DNA of 64,000 nt from JBCCJA01 sp039045975 (GTDB taxonomy: Bacteria; Planctomycetota; Planctomycetia; Planctomycetales; Planctomycetaceae), in assembly GCA_039045975.1 (NCBI GenBank), contig JBCCJA010000005.1, forward strand, positions 1-64,000, in the 5' to 3' direction. A model generated the notes under the pieces. The model saw only the letters and a list, made by a program, of their open reading frames with translations, did no database searches and was not told where the DNA came from. The stretch's first letter is position 1. Each line of letters opens with the position of its first letter. This document shows positions 17,904-26,151 of the stretch, piece by piece. Position numbers and translations under genes: made by a program.

Positions 17904-18275
17904 CTAGGCCTCGACCGGACGGATCGATTCACTAAGGCGTTTTCGCCAATGATCCGGAGATAGTCGAATCTCATCCAATAGTCGAACAGCCATCTTCGAC
18001 GGCTTATTTATACCTTGCTCCCACGCCTGCACAGTTTTTACGTCCACGCCCAAGAACTCGGCAAAAACAGCCTGGCTGACATCTAGAACCGCACGAACGT
18101 CACGCACATCGTCCGGTGTCTGGACCGTCGGTTGAAGGTCGAGAATGATCTTCCGGCAAGTGTATTTTGCAGAAACATTCCCACCGTTAGATCGCAAATC
18201 ATCTCGAAACTCTCGGAGAGCTTCGACGATTTCGTTTCCGAGATCACTTTCCCTAGGAATTCTATTTTTACTCAT
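17904..18275 (-). CDS. HigA-like antitoxin with XRE helix-turn-helix
   Basis: This gene codes for 123 residues from ATG 18275 (MSKNRIPRESDLGNE); the longer frame to 18359 runs into the toxin gene. The C-terminal half has an XRE-type HTH: VSQAVFAEFLGVDVKTVQAWE followed by KPSKMAVRLLDEI. It is transcribed just after the toxin-like gene, the reverse of the common antitoxin-first order but usual for HigBA-type pairs. The DNA here is visibly less GC-rich than its neighbours, suggesting acquisition. It probably binds the palindromic operator upstream of the toxin. Confidence 0.75.
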   Translation of the reverse strand: MSKNRIPRESDLGNEIVEALREFRDDLRSNGGNVSAKYTCRKIILDLQPTVQTPDDVRDVRAVLDVSQAVFAEFLGVDVKTVQAWEQGINKPSKMAVRLLDEIRLSPDHWRKRLSESIRPVEA

Positions 18276-18303
18276 TTCTATCTCCGGCTGCAGGTAGTGC
18301 TCG

Positions 18304-18717
18304 CTAAGACCAAGTCCGAGACGAAAGGTCGCTCTCGACCTCCTCAAGATACTTGGCAATATCGCGACGCTGAGCGGCTGTCAGATCACTTTTCTGACTC
18401 TTGCCGTAAGCTGTCACCAACAGCACAGCCCCCCATTTCGAGTAGTACACATAGCAAGCCCGGACACCACCCGACTTACCCGCATCACTCGCCTCCGATC
18501 GAAACCGAACTTTCCGCAGTCCTCCGGTGCCGCGGATTACTTTCCCGCCTTCCGGCGATGACATGATCGCGACTTGCAACGCGAACAGGTCGTCATCAGT
18601 CATGCCCAAACGATTCCACGCCCTTTCGAAGGCGGGAAGCTCGATAAATGTCAGTGTGTCACTCAGATCCACCTTATCGGCAGGGTAAACGAACGTGGCA
18701 ACAGACTTGAGTAGCAT
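18304..18717 (-). CDS. RelE/HigB-like toxin
   Basis: This gene codes for up to 137 residues from ATG 18717; an internal GTG at the VDLSDTL position (about residue 16) could also start it. The body shows the RelE/HigB pattern: FIELPAFERAWNRLGMTDDDL, an MSSPEGGKVIRGTGGLRKVRF strand pair, ACYVYYSKWGAVLLVTAYGK and a basic helix with SDLTAAQRRDIAKYLEEVE. These toxins are ribosome-dependent mRNA nucleases. The antitoxin gene follows after 28 bases. A promoter-operator lies upstream at 18,778-18,805. Confidence 0.75.
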   Translation of the reverse strand: MLLKSVATFVYPADKVDLSDTLTFIELPAFERAWNRLGMTDDDLFALQVAIMSSPEGGKVIRGTGGLRKVRFRSEASDAGKSGGVRACYVYYSKWGAVLLVTAYGKSQKSDLTAAQRRDIAKYLEEVESDLSSRTWS

Positions 18718-18777
18718 CGTGCATCTCGCTTCACGAGCATGAGCAAACGCGCTCCCTCGCGTTACATCCTGCCGAAA

Positions 18778-18805
18778 AATGTATCCGATTGAATCGGATA
18801 GTCAA
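18778..18805 (-). promoter_or_regulatory. Promoter with overlapping palindromic operator for toxin-antitoxin genes
   Basis: On the minus strand a TTGACT -35 (18800-18805) and a TACATT -10 (18778-18783) are separated by 16 bases. The spacer is almost filled by TATCCGATT-N-AATCGGATA, a 9-bp palindrome with one central base (18782-18800). Such overlap is the classic layout of an autoregulated toxin-antitoxin promoter. The -35 overlaps the TCA complement of the stop codon of the upstream oxidoreductase gene (18802-18804). Confidence 0.65.
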
Positions 18806-20229
18806 GCCGGGTTGTTACGCAACTCCTTCACCCGCCCCGCTTCCTCACGCCCTTTGTAAAACGGGTCGAGCGGGAAACAGCCCGAGACCATCCCGTTCCG
18901 CGGGGCCGACGTGCAATCGCTGAACGTCCGGCACACCTTCTTCCGCTTCGGGAACGTCCCGGCAAACACGTCGGCCGGCAGCTCCGGGTACGACAGCACC
19001 ATTCGCCCCAACCCGACGCTGTCGACCATGCCGGACCCGACCGCCGCGTCCGCCACGTTTGGCAGCCACTCCTGAAGATAGGAGTAGCCCGACCCGACGA
19101 GAGTCAGCTCCGGGAAATCACGCTTCAGTTCCGCCGTCACCGACACCTGCCGTGCGACCCCGACAAGCGGGTCTTCCGGCGGCAGATAGCCGTCCGACGG
19201 CGGAAAGAGCGCCGGCCGCGTCACGTGAGGCACGTAATACGGGCTCCCGGCCGTAGCGCAAATGAGCCGCACGCCGAGTGATTCGCACTGCCGCAAAAAC
19301 TCCCGCGGCTCGGCCAGATCGATCCCGGTCCCCGAACCGTCGCCGCCGAACGCATAGCGGTAAGGCTCATCGACTCCCATCGGCCCACCGACATCGCCCT
19401 CACCCTTCGCGAACGGCACGAAGTCGAACACGCTGACCCTCACCCCGATCTCCAGGCCCGGCGCCTCGGCGCGGATCCCGTCGACGACTTCCCTGAGGAA
19501 GCGGGTGCGATTCTCGATCGTCCCGCCATATCGGCCCGGCCTGTCGTAGCCCGACAACAACTCGTGGCCCAGGTAACCGTGGCAGTGTTTTACGTCGACG
19601 AAGTCGAACCCGGCCGACGCCGCCCGCCCCGCCGCGACGACGAAATCATCCCGCAGGGCTTGAAGCTCGTCGTCACTTAAAACCGCCTCGTCGCCACGGA
19701 CGTCGAACTTCGGATCGAGCAGAGGATGCCGATACGCCACGCGTGGCCGCGGGCCGTCGTCCGGCCGTGCGAACCGCCCCGAATGAGTCAGCTGCAGGCC
19801 GACGACCAAGTCGTCCTCGGCGCCGATCCCGAAAGCATCACGGTGTGCCGCAACCAGCGACTCGCGGAGTCCCGCGATATCGGCAGCATTCGCGTCCGTC
19901 ATCACCAGTTGGTTGGGGTTGGCCCGACCGTCCTGACGGACCGCGACGGCCTCGCCCCCCCAAATCAATTTCGCCCCGCTCCGACCGAAGTTCCGCCAAC
20001 GTCTTTCGGTCAACTCCGACGGCCGGCCGTCGGCCGTGCCGTCCCAGCCCTCCATAGGCAATACGCAGAATCGATTCCCGACCCGGCCGGCCGACGTCTC
20101 GAGCGATTCCGCCAACGGCCCGTTCGCGGCGACCGATTCGGAGAACGGCAGCGAAACACCGACCTCATCGAGCCGTACCGCAAACGCCTCGGCGGTCTTT
20201 AGGGACGCGACACGTGGATACGCCATCAC
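18802..20229 (-). CDS. Old Yellow Enzyme-family NADH:flavin oxidoreductase
   Basis: This gene codes for 475 residues. Family marks are GNRFCVLPMEGWDG, LVVGLQLTHSGRFARPDDG, the FDFVDVKHCHGYLGHELL stretch with the HC.HG signature, and the C-terminal FAGTFPKRKKVCRTFSDC. It keeps the LSGYDRPGRYGGTIENR run used by OYE/2,4-dienoyl reductase-type enzymes. It sits 48 bases after a DapA-like gene in the same orientation, with an AraC regulator divergent upstream of the pair. The substrate cannot be read from sequence. Confidence 0.85.
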   Translation of the reverse strand: MMAYPRVASLKTAEAFAVRLDEVGVSLPFSESVAANGPLAESLETSAGRVGNRFCVLPMEGWDGTADGRPSELTERRWRNFGRSGAKLIWGGEAVAVRQDGRANPNQLVMTDANAADIAGLRESLVAAHRDAFGIGAEDDLVVGLQLTHSGRFARPDDGPRPRVAYRHPLLDPKFDVRGDEAVLSDDELQALRDDFVVAAGRAASAGFDFVDVKHCHGYLGHELLSGYDRPGRYGGTIENRTRFLREVVDGIRAEAPGLEIGVRVSVFDFVPFAKGEGDVGGPMGVDEPYRYAFGGDGSGTGIDLAEPREFLRQCESLGVRLICATAGSPYYVPHVTRPALFPPSDGYLPPEDPLVGVARQVSVTAELKRDFPELTLVGSGYSYLQEWLPNVADAAVGSGMVDSVGLGRMVLSYPELPADVFAGTFPKRKKVCRTFSDCTSAPRNGMVSGCFPLDPFYKGREEAGRVKELRNNPA

Positions 20230-20277
20230 ACCGGCCTCTTATTAAGTTCGCAACGAGACTTCGGACACGGATCGAGG

Positions 20278-21258
20278 TCAAAGCCATCTCTTCAGCCGCT
20301 CATAAATTTCCGCCAGCACCTCTCGGTCGTAAGCGGGACGCGGCGGCGACGACGCGTGCGTGCGGTCATCACCGATCCATCCCCGCAATTTCAGAAACAT
20401 GGCGGCGTCATGCTTATAAGCCGGCACCGGATCGCGGAACGCGAAACAGCCCAAGTACTGCAACAGATCATTCAGTTCATAAAAGCCTGCATCGCCCGCC
20501 GCCCACATCGCGTCCCGCTTCGCGAAAGACTCCGGGGCGAACGTGCTCAACCCCAGCAAGTAATCACTGCCCCATCGCACCATGTCGATCGCCAGGTCAT
20601 TACCCGTCAACACCATGAAGTCGGGCCGCACACGGTCCCGCAACGCCAGTCGCTCCCACTCCGGATCACGCCGTAAAGACGAGTGCTTCGCCCCGACACA
20701 ACTCTCGATTTTTAATATCTCCTCAAAAGTCGGCAGGTCATAAATCGCCCCGAACGGCACAAAAGCCTGCCCCAGTTCGAACGCCAAGAACCGTCCGCAG
20801 CGACCGCCGACCGCCCGGTAGCGATCGACCACATCCGCCCCTTCCCCGGCAGTCAGGCCGTACGACTGAAATAAGATCGGCAAGCCCCCGCGCGAAACGA
20901 CCGCATCCGCGGCGGCCACGTAACCGTCGAGATCGAACGCCGCCCCCGGCGTGTCGCGGACGAACACCCCTCCGACGAACTCGCCGCCGACGATCGCCCG
21001 CGTGCGATCGAGCACCTCGATTCCCGTCGCGTCGTCCAACGACGGTCCGAAACCCGTGTCCATATTCACGGCGGGAGTCAGGCCCGCCGCCGCGGTCCGG
21101 TCGACATGCGCCTCGAACCCCCGCCAATCGACACCCCCGCCCGCATCGAACGGCAGCAACACCGCCGACATGCCACGGATCGTGCGACGCGGCCGCTCGC
21201 ACGGAATTTCTGCGACCTCGACGTCGCCCGACATCGCCTCACCCGAAAAGCGTTTCAT
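20278..21258 (-). CDS. Dihydrodipicolinate synthase / N-acetylneuraminate lyase superfamily protein
   Basis: This gene codes for 326 residues. The N-terminus has RGMSAVLLPFDAGGGVDW, the TIM-barrel opening of this superfamily, VDRTAAAGLTPAVNMDTG in the second repeat, and a C-terminal-half SCVGAKHSSLRRD, where the lysine fits the Schiff-base position. The usual YN-x-P tyrosine motif reads QSYGLTA, so it is not DapA itself. It forms a two-gene unit with the Old Yellow Enzyme gene. A catabolic aldolase or dehydratase role is likely; the substrate is unknown. Confidence 0.8.
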   Translation of the reverse strand: MKRFSGEAMSGDVEVAEIPCERPRRTIRGMSAVLLPFDAGGGVDWRGFEAHVDRTAAAGLTPAVNMDTGFGPSLDDATGIEVLDRTRAIVGGEFVGGVFVRDTPGAAFDLDGYVAAADAVVSRGGLPILFQSYGLTAGEGADVVDRYRAVGGRCGRFLAFELGQAFVPFGAIYDLPTFEEILKIESCVGAKHSSLRRDPEWERLALRDRVRPDFMVLTGNDLAIDMVRWGSDYLLGLSTFAPESFAKRDAMWAAGDAGFYELNDLLQYLGCFAFRDPVPAYKHDAAMFLKLRGWIGDDRTHASSPPRPAYDREVLAEIYERLKRWL

Positions 21259-21365
21259 TCACGACGAACGCTAGACGCGGCATACCCAGAAGACCTCGCA
21301 GTTTGCGTGCAAAAAACTCGCAGATCGGGCAATACTACCTAATACGGCTCTTCAGCCTGCGATGA

Positions 21366-22229
21366 ATGCGGCCTCGAATGTCCGAGACTTCGATTCCCCC
21401 GCCGAGAATCGGGCCCGTCCCGTCTCAGATCGGACCTTCGGGGATTCAAGTCTTTGAAAGCCGACATGCCGACTCTTTCCGGATGCCGGTCGAGTCGCAC
21501 CGTTACCCGGAGTTACTCTATGTCCGGTCCGGGGCGGGAACGGCGACCATCGAACCGGCCGACGGGGCCACCATGACCGAGCGTTGCGAATCGGGCGACG
21601 GCCTCCTATTCCCGACCCGCTCCCGACACGTCGTCACCGACGTCCCCGGACAACCGCTCTGGGTCTACGGGCTCGCCGTCGACCCGAGATCGATGGCCCC
21701 GTTCGCCGACCTCGAGCCCTTCCTCCCGAACGGCCGCCTCCCGCGGATACGGGCCGTACTCCCCGACATCGAAGCCCGCTTCAGAAGACTCCTCTTCCTC
21801 GACGCCTCCGGCGATATCCCCGACCGTCTCGCCGCGACCGCCGCCGCCCTCGACATCTTCGTGACGCTCGCGCGGACCGTCCCGACAACCGCACGGCCCG
21901 CAGGCGGGACCGACCCGCTCGACGAATACCTGCGGTGGCTGTCACGAAACTTTTACGAACGGCTCACGGTCGCCGACGGGGCCGACCGCTGCGGGCTCTC
22001 CCGCCGCACATTCACCGCAAAAATGAAGGAGCGGACCGGTCAGACGTGGCTCGCCCACGTCCACGGACGAAGGATCGACTACGCCGTCCGACTCCTACGA
22101 TCGACCGACGAACCCGTCACGTCCATCGCCTTCCGCGCCGGCTTCGAAGAACTCTCGACGTTTTACCGGGCGTTCAAGCGACACACCGGCCGCAAACCGC
22201 TCGACTACCGCGGGCCCGAATCTTCATAA
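21366..22229 (+). CDS. AraC-family transcriptional regulator
   Basis: This gene codes for 287 residues. An N-terminal cupin-like sensor (about residues 20-130, HRYPELLYVRSGAGTATIEP) is followed by a C-terminal AraC HTH pair (residues about 185-285): LTVADGADRCGLSRRTFTAK and VTSIAFRAGFEELSTFYRAF. It is divergent from the DapA-like and OYE genes, with about 107 bases between starts, the usual setup for a local activator of a catabolic operon. The inducer is not known. Confidence 0.88.
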   Translation: MRPRMSETSIPPPRIGPVPSQIGPSGIQVFESRHADSFRMPVESHRYPELLYVRSGAGTATIEPADGATMTERCESGDGLLFPTRSRHVVTDVPGQPLWVYGLAVDPRSMAPFADLEPFLPNGRLPRIRAVLPDIEARFRRLLFLDASGDIPDRLAATAAALDIFVTLARTVPTTARPAGGTDPLDEYLRWLSRNFYERLTVADGADRCGLSRRTFTAKMKERTGQTWLAHVHGRRIDYAVRLLRSTDEPVTSIAFRAGFEELSTFYRAFKRHTGRKPLDYRGPESS

Positions 22230-22347
22230 CGCCGCAGCCGAAGGCACGGCCCAAGGGTACGGCCTACAAAAACCTGACCGACACTAAGCCCATTCAGATC
22301 GCCGGCGACCGGCGGTGTCACGCGGTTCGGTACCGATCGCGTCCGGT

Positions 22348-22390
22348 AAAAATAAAAACCGCGGACAGGGACCCAACCCCTGCCCGCGGC
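22348..22390 (-). terminator. Rho-independent terminator of the MarR gene
   Basis: On the minus strand a GC stem (22377-22389 with 22359-22370; one or two mismatches) is followed by a TTTTTATTTTT tract at 22348-22358. It lies 30 bases after the MarR stop, in the correct orientation. Confidence 0.8.
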
Positions 22391-22419
22391 AACCCCGCGA
22401 TCACGTATTGAGGTTCCGC

Positions 22420-23166
22420 TCAGGCGGCCCGACGCACCGTATCGACCCCGTCGTCCGCCCGGTCCAACCCGGTCGAGAGGGCTTCGAGCAGCTCCGCGAA
22501 CGTCATCCTGCGGTCGACCTCGATGTGGCCCAGCACCCGCTCGGCTTCCTGGTCGTACACAACCGTCGCCTCCTCGAGCAGCCGACGGCCTTCCTCGGTG
22601 AGCATCAACACCCGCTTCCGACGGTCCGACTTCGACCGTAGGCGATACAGCAACTGCGACGCCCGCATCCGCTCGACGAGCGTGCTGATCGACGATTCGC
22701 ACTGCCCGAGCTTGTTCGCCAGATGGGCCTGCGTGCAGCCGTGCGGGGCCGAGTCGCGGATCACCTTGAGCGCCACGAACCGGGCGTCCGATAACTTCAG
22801 GCCGGCAAACTTCGAATCCAACGCCCCACGCAGGCGATGACCGGCGTGCAGCAGGGCCTCGACGAGAGCGCCCGGCGACGCCGGCGACTGCTCGTCGGCG
22901 TCGGCGGGAACTTCGGGCTCGATACGGCCCGCGATCGAAGGACCGGCCTGATGGGCCGCTGGAGAAGGCACCGGCTCCGGCCGGACCTCTTCGAATGTGT
23001 GTTGCGAAACGACAGGCGACGGCGTCGGCAAGACCGGGCCGAAGGCCGAGGACAAGCCCAGCCCGCCGATAGTCCCGGCCGACAGCGGATAAGACTCGAC
23101 CCCCTTCGGATCGGTCTCGGGTGACGACACCTGACGGTTCAGATCGGGTCGATTCGGCTCGGTCAT
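22420..23166 (-). CDS. MarR-family regulator with long N-terminal extension
   Basis: This gene codes for 248 residues. Residues 1 to about 95 are Pro/Ser/Glu-rich and look disordered. From about 100 the protein has the MarR winged helix: LKLSDARFVALKVIRDSAPH, LANKLGQCESSISTLVERM and RSKSDRRKRVLMLTEEGRRL. Typical MarR proteins are 140-170 residues, so the extension is unusual. It is followed by a rho-independent terminator. The ligand and targets are unknown; no divergent target gene is adjacent. Confidence 0.82.
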   Translation of the reverse strand: MTEPNRPDLNRQVSSPETDPKGVESYPLSAGTIGGLGLSSAFGPVLPTPSPVVSQHTFEEVRPEPVPSPAAHQAGPSIAGRIEPEVPADADEQSPASPGALVEALLHAGHRLRGALDSKFAGLKLSDARFVALKVIRDSAPHGCTQAHLANKLGQCESSISTLVERMRASQLLYRLRSKSDRRKRVLMLTEEGRRLLEEATVVYDQEAERVLGHIEVDRRMTFAELLEALSTGLDRADDGVDTVRRAA

Positions 23167-23331
23167 CTGGAGAATCCCATCCAGCGGCGGAAGCGCTGGC
23201 CCGGCTCACGGGCCTGTCGTTACCCCCTACTTCGTCCGCGAACCGCGTCAAGCTGTAACGATTCTCCTGTTTTTTCCGCGAAACGACCGGCACGACCGTA
23301 ATCACCGTCACATAAAAAACCGCGAGCGGCT

Positions 23332-23358
23332 CACAGGCCCCACGCGGCGACGACTCTC
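23332..23358 (-). terminator. Possible terminator-like region 3' of DUF1508 gene
   Basis: Downstream of the DUF1508 gene the minus strand has a GC stem (CCGCG with CGCGG) followed by TTTTTTAT near 23,312-23,320. The stem is short. Given as a low-confidence signal only; the T tract is clear, the hairpin is not. Confidence 0.3.
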
Positions 23359-23375
23359 GACAGTTCCAAGGAAAT

Positions 23376-23642
23376 CTATGCCTTTTTCTTCGCCGCCTTC
23401 TTCTTTACCGTCTTCTTCACGGCCGCCTTTTTCGCGGCTTTCTTCTTCACGGGGGCGGCCGGCGCTTCTTCGATAATTTTCGCCCCGGGCGCGTTCTTCT
23501 GCAGCGACGCGATGCCCTTCAGGCAGTCCTTCTTGTCTTTGTACCCCTCGCCCGAACTGGCGATCTGACGCCCGTTCGACGCTTTAAGCCGCCAACGAAA
23601 CTCGCCCCGTTTGTCGGAATAGACTTCGAATTTACCCGCCAT
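23376..23642 (-). CDS. DUF1508 (YegP-like) protein with lysine/alanine-rich tail
   Basis: This gene codes for 88 residues from ATG 23642, with GAGGGGG eight bases upstream. Residues 1-58 match the YegP/DUF1508 pattern (FEVYSDKRGEFRWRLKASNG, IASSGEGYKDKKDCLKGI). Residues 59-88 are an Ala/Lys tail with KKAAKK-type repeats like histone H1 or bacterial nucleoid proteins. The tail suggests nucleic-acid binding; YegP itself has no settled function. A longer frame to 23969 is an artefact of high GC. Confidence 0.8.
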   Translation of the reverse strand: MAGKFEVYSDKRGEFRWRLKASNGRQIASSGEGYKDKKDCLKGIASLQKNAPGAKIIEEAPAAPVKKKAAKKAAVKKTVKKKAAKKKA

Positions 23643-23791
23643 CTTGTACACCCCCTCAGGAACCTTCCTTGGAACGGGCGGCACACCGTCACCGCCCTCT
23701 CGGCCACTTACGCTAACGGACCACGCCGGAACCGCCAACAGTGCTTCGGGTTGGGGCTTCCCCACCGACCGCATCCCTCCGACCCCGGCGC

Positions 23792-24511
23792 TCACACGCC
23801 GCGGCGGTCCCCCCACAACGCCACATGCAGACGCGGCGAAACCCGGACCCCGAGCCCCTCGGCCGCCCGGTCGACCCAGTCTTCGCGTTCCGCCAACGCG
23901 TCGAGGTCCGTCGCCTGCGGCATCAGATAAACCGACTCCCCCGCGACCTCCGGAAACCTGTCGAGCCACTCCCCGACCGCCGCCACGTCCGCCGGGGTGT
24001 CGACGACGAATTTCACCTGATACTCGCGTCCCGCCGAGACCTGACGCCGCAACAGCGACCTCACCACCTCGGGCCGATCACGCCGCCGCTCGTGCCGCTC
24101 CGCCCACCGCGCGTCGGCCCGCGGCCGTCCCTCCCACGGCGTCGAGTTCGCCAGCTTCGGGCTCAGCGACAAGAGGTCGATGTCGAGATCGCGCTCGACC
24201 GTCCCGGCCGTCTCCGCCGTGACGTGCCAACCGGCCTCCCGCCAACGCCGCGTCAGCCCGACCGAGTCCGCTTCCAGATAAGGCTCGCCGCCGGTCAACA
24301 CGACGTGCCGACAGCCCCGTCCGATACGGTCCGACTCCGCCACCACGTCATCGACCGACAGCCGACGCCCCGCCTCCGGCTCCCAAGACGCGTAAGGCGT
24401 GTCGCAAAACCAGCACCGCAGATTGCAGCCGACCGTCCGCACGAAGACCGACTCGACCCCCGCCAACGAACCCTCGCCCTGCAGCGAGTGAAAGATCTCC
24501 GAGACCCTCAC
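23792..24511 (-). CDS. queE: 7-carboxy-7-deazaguanine synthase
   Basis: This gene codes for 239 residues. I start it at GTG 24511, whose GTGA overlaps the queC stop; the frame to 24694 is not needed. It has the radical-SAM motif GCNLRCWFCDTPYASW (CxxxCxxC), the opening VSEIFHSLQGEG, and VVLTGGEPYLE. It makes the 7-deazaguanine core for queuosine and other deazapurines from carboxytetrahydropterin. It is cotranscribed with queC. No queD-type Cys enzyme is in the window. Confidence 0.95.
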   Translation of the reverse strand: MRVSEIFHSLQGEGSLAGVESVFVRTVGCNLRCWFCDTPYASWEPEAGRRLSVDDVVAESDRIGRGCRHVVLTGGEPYLEADSVGLTRRWREAGWHVTAETAGTVERDLDIDLLSLSPKLANSTPWEGRPRADARWAERHERRRDRPEVVRSLLRRQVSAGREYQVKFVVDTPADVAAVGEWLDRFPEVAGESVYLMPQATDLDALAEREDWVDRAAEGLGVRVSPRLHVALWGDRRGV

Positions 24512-25200
24512 GACGCATCGGCCTCCGCGAACCCCCGCGCCCGCAACACACAACTGTCGCACCGCCCACACGGCTCGCCCGTGGGCGTCGGATCGTAACA
24601 CGACCACGTCAGGTCGTAATCGACCCCCAACCGACGCCCTTCGCGGATGATCTCCGCCTTCGACATCTCGACGAGCGGCGCGTGAATCCGCCACGGCCCG
24701 TCGTCGCCGACCGACCCCTCGACGCCCGCCTTCGTCGCCAGGTTCGCGGTCCGCCGGAACGCTTCCAGAAACTCAGGCCGACAGTCGGGGTAGCCGCTGT
24801 AGTCGACCGCGTTTACGCCCACGAACAGATCACTCGCACCGATCGCCTCGGCCCACGCCATCGCGACCGACAGGAACACCGTGTTCCGCGCCGGCACGTA
24901 GGTCACCGGGATCTCGGCCGACATCGCCGACTCGTCGCGGTCCTTCGGCACCTCGATCGCCCCGTCCGTCAACGCCGAGCCCCCGAACCGCGACAACGCC
25001 AACGGAAAAACCACGTGTTCCGCCGCCCCGAGCGACGCCGCGACCCGCCCCGCCGCCTGCAACTCCAACCGATGCCGCTGCCCGTAGTCGAACGAAAGCG
25101 CGTGACAGACGAAGCCCCGCGCCCGCGCGATCGCCAACACCGTGGCCGAGTCCAACCCGCCACTCAGCAACACGACGGCCTTCCGCGAATCATCCGCCAA
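24508..25200 (-). CDS. queC: 7-cyano-7-deazaguanine synthase
   Basis: This gene codes for 230 residues. It opens KAVVLLSGGLDSATVLAIA, the PP-loop of the ATP pyrophosphatase family, and ends with the zinc site CYDPTPTGEPCGRCDSC. It converts the QueE product to preQ0, with ATP and ammonia. It overlaps queE by four bases. Length is normal (about 220-235). Confidence 0.96.
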   Translation of the reverse strand: MADDSRKAVVLLSGGLDSATVLAIARARGFVCHALSFDYGQRHRLELQAAGRVAASLGAAEHVVFPLALSRFGGSALTDGAIEVPKDRDESAMSAEIPVTYVPARNTVFLSVAMAWAEAIGASDLFVGVNAVDYSGYPDCRPEFLEAFRRTANLATKAGVEGSVGDDGPWRIHAPLVEMSKAEIIREGRRLGVDYDLTWSCYDPTPTGEPCGRCDSCVLRARGFAEADAS

Positions 25201-25331
25201 GTCCCACCTCCGCCGAAATGTTGTACCCGTTTAGCCGGTCCCGGTAGGGAGCGCGTCGACAAACGGCCCACATCCCCGTTCCGTCGGACCGGCCCGCGCG
25301 ACTATCAACCGGCCCCGCGACCCGCCGAACA

Positions 25332-25982
25332 ATGCCGCCCCTCCGCCCGATCGTCCGCCGACTCGTTCCGCTCGCGACGGCCGCGTCATGCGCCGTCGTA
25401 GTCGTCGGCTGTCATCACATCGCGGCCCGGACCGCCGGCGAAGACGGCCGACACGCCTACCGGACCGGTCACTTCGACGCCGCCCGGGCCGAGTTCCGCC
25501 GCGCGCTGCTCGAAGACCCGGCCGACGCGACGCACGCCCACAACCTCGCCTCGGCCGAACGCAAGCTCGGGAATCTGGCAGAGGCCGAGCGCCTCTACCG
25601 GACCGCGCTCGCCAACGACCCCGACCACCAACCGGCCCGACACGCACTCGCCGAACTCCTGACCGACACCGGCCGCGGGCAACAGGCGCTCGACGACCTC
25701 GCCGCCCACGCCGCCGCCCGACCCGGCGAAGTCGGCCCCCGCATCGAGCTCGCCTGGCTGCACGAAAAGCTCGGCGACCCGGCCGGCGCCGAAACGGCCC
25801 TCCGCGACGCACTCGCCACGCGGCCGAATCACCCCGTCGCGATCGCCCGCCTCGGCCAGCTCTACGAAGCGACCGGCCGCCCGACCGATGCCGCCGCCCT
25901 CTACCGCCGCAGCCTCACCTACGACTGGGACCAACCGACGGTCCGCGACCGCCTGGCCGCCCTCACCGGCACCCGCCACTAA
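25332..25982 (+). CDS. TPR lipoprotein
   Basis: This gene codes for 216 residues. The N-terminus is a lipoprotein signal with lipobox VVVVGC, followed by about four tetratricopeptide units (residues 35-205; for example DAARAEFRRALLEDPADATHA, EAERLYRTALANDPDHQPARH). It would be anchored in the outer or inner membrane facing the periplasm and act as a scaffold. A CCYTCTCCCC-type palindrome follows the stop. Confidence 0.8.
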   Translation: MPPLRPIVRRLVPLATAASCAVVVVGCHHIAARTAGEDGRHAYRTGHFDAARAEFRRALLEDPADATHAHNLASAERKLGNLAEAERLYRTALANDPDHQPARHALAELLTDTGRGQQALDDLAAHAAARPGEVGPRIELAWLHEKLGDPAGAETALRDALATRPNHPVAIARLGQLYEATGRPTDAAALYRRSLTYDWDQPTVRDRLAALTGTRH

Positions 25983-26031
25983 CCCTTCTCCCCTCGGGGA
26001 GAAGGTGCCGCGGAGCGGTCGGATGAGGGGG
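25983..26031. repeat. Palindromic repeat, CTTCTCCCC-type, copy 1
   Basis: A perfect 10-bp stem CCTTCTCCCC/GGGGAGAAGG (25984-25993 with 25996-26005) with a two-base loop is followed by a spacer and GGATGAGGGGG. The same plan (CCCTCTCCCCC hairpin, then GGGTGAGGGGG) recurs at 41922-41962. Both lie just 3' of a plus-strand gene. Confidence 0.8.
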
Positions 26032-26151
26032 ACTCAGCCGCACTCGAGAAGAAAGCGGCGTCTCCGGTCACGGCAATAACTCCCGCCCCCACGTTTGCCC
26101 CCCGCAAACCTCCCCCGCTCCAATACCGGCGACTCCGACCGAGCGCCGATC

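Noticed and set aside
22205..23311. Minus-strand 368-residue ORF over the MarR gene
   Set aside because: Alternative frame of the MarR coding region, Arg/Gly-rich with no motif; the MarR frame and its terminator explain the DNA.
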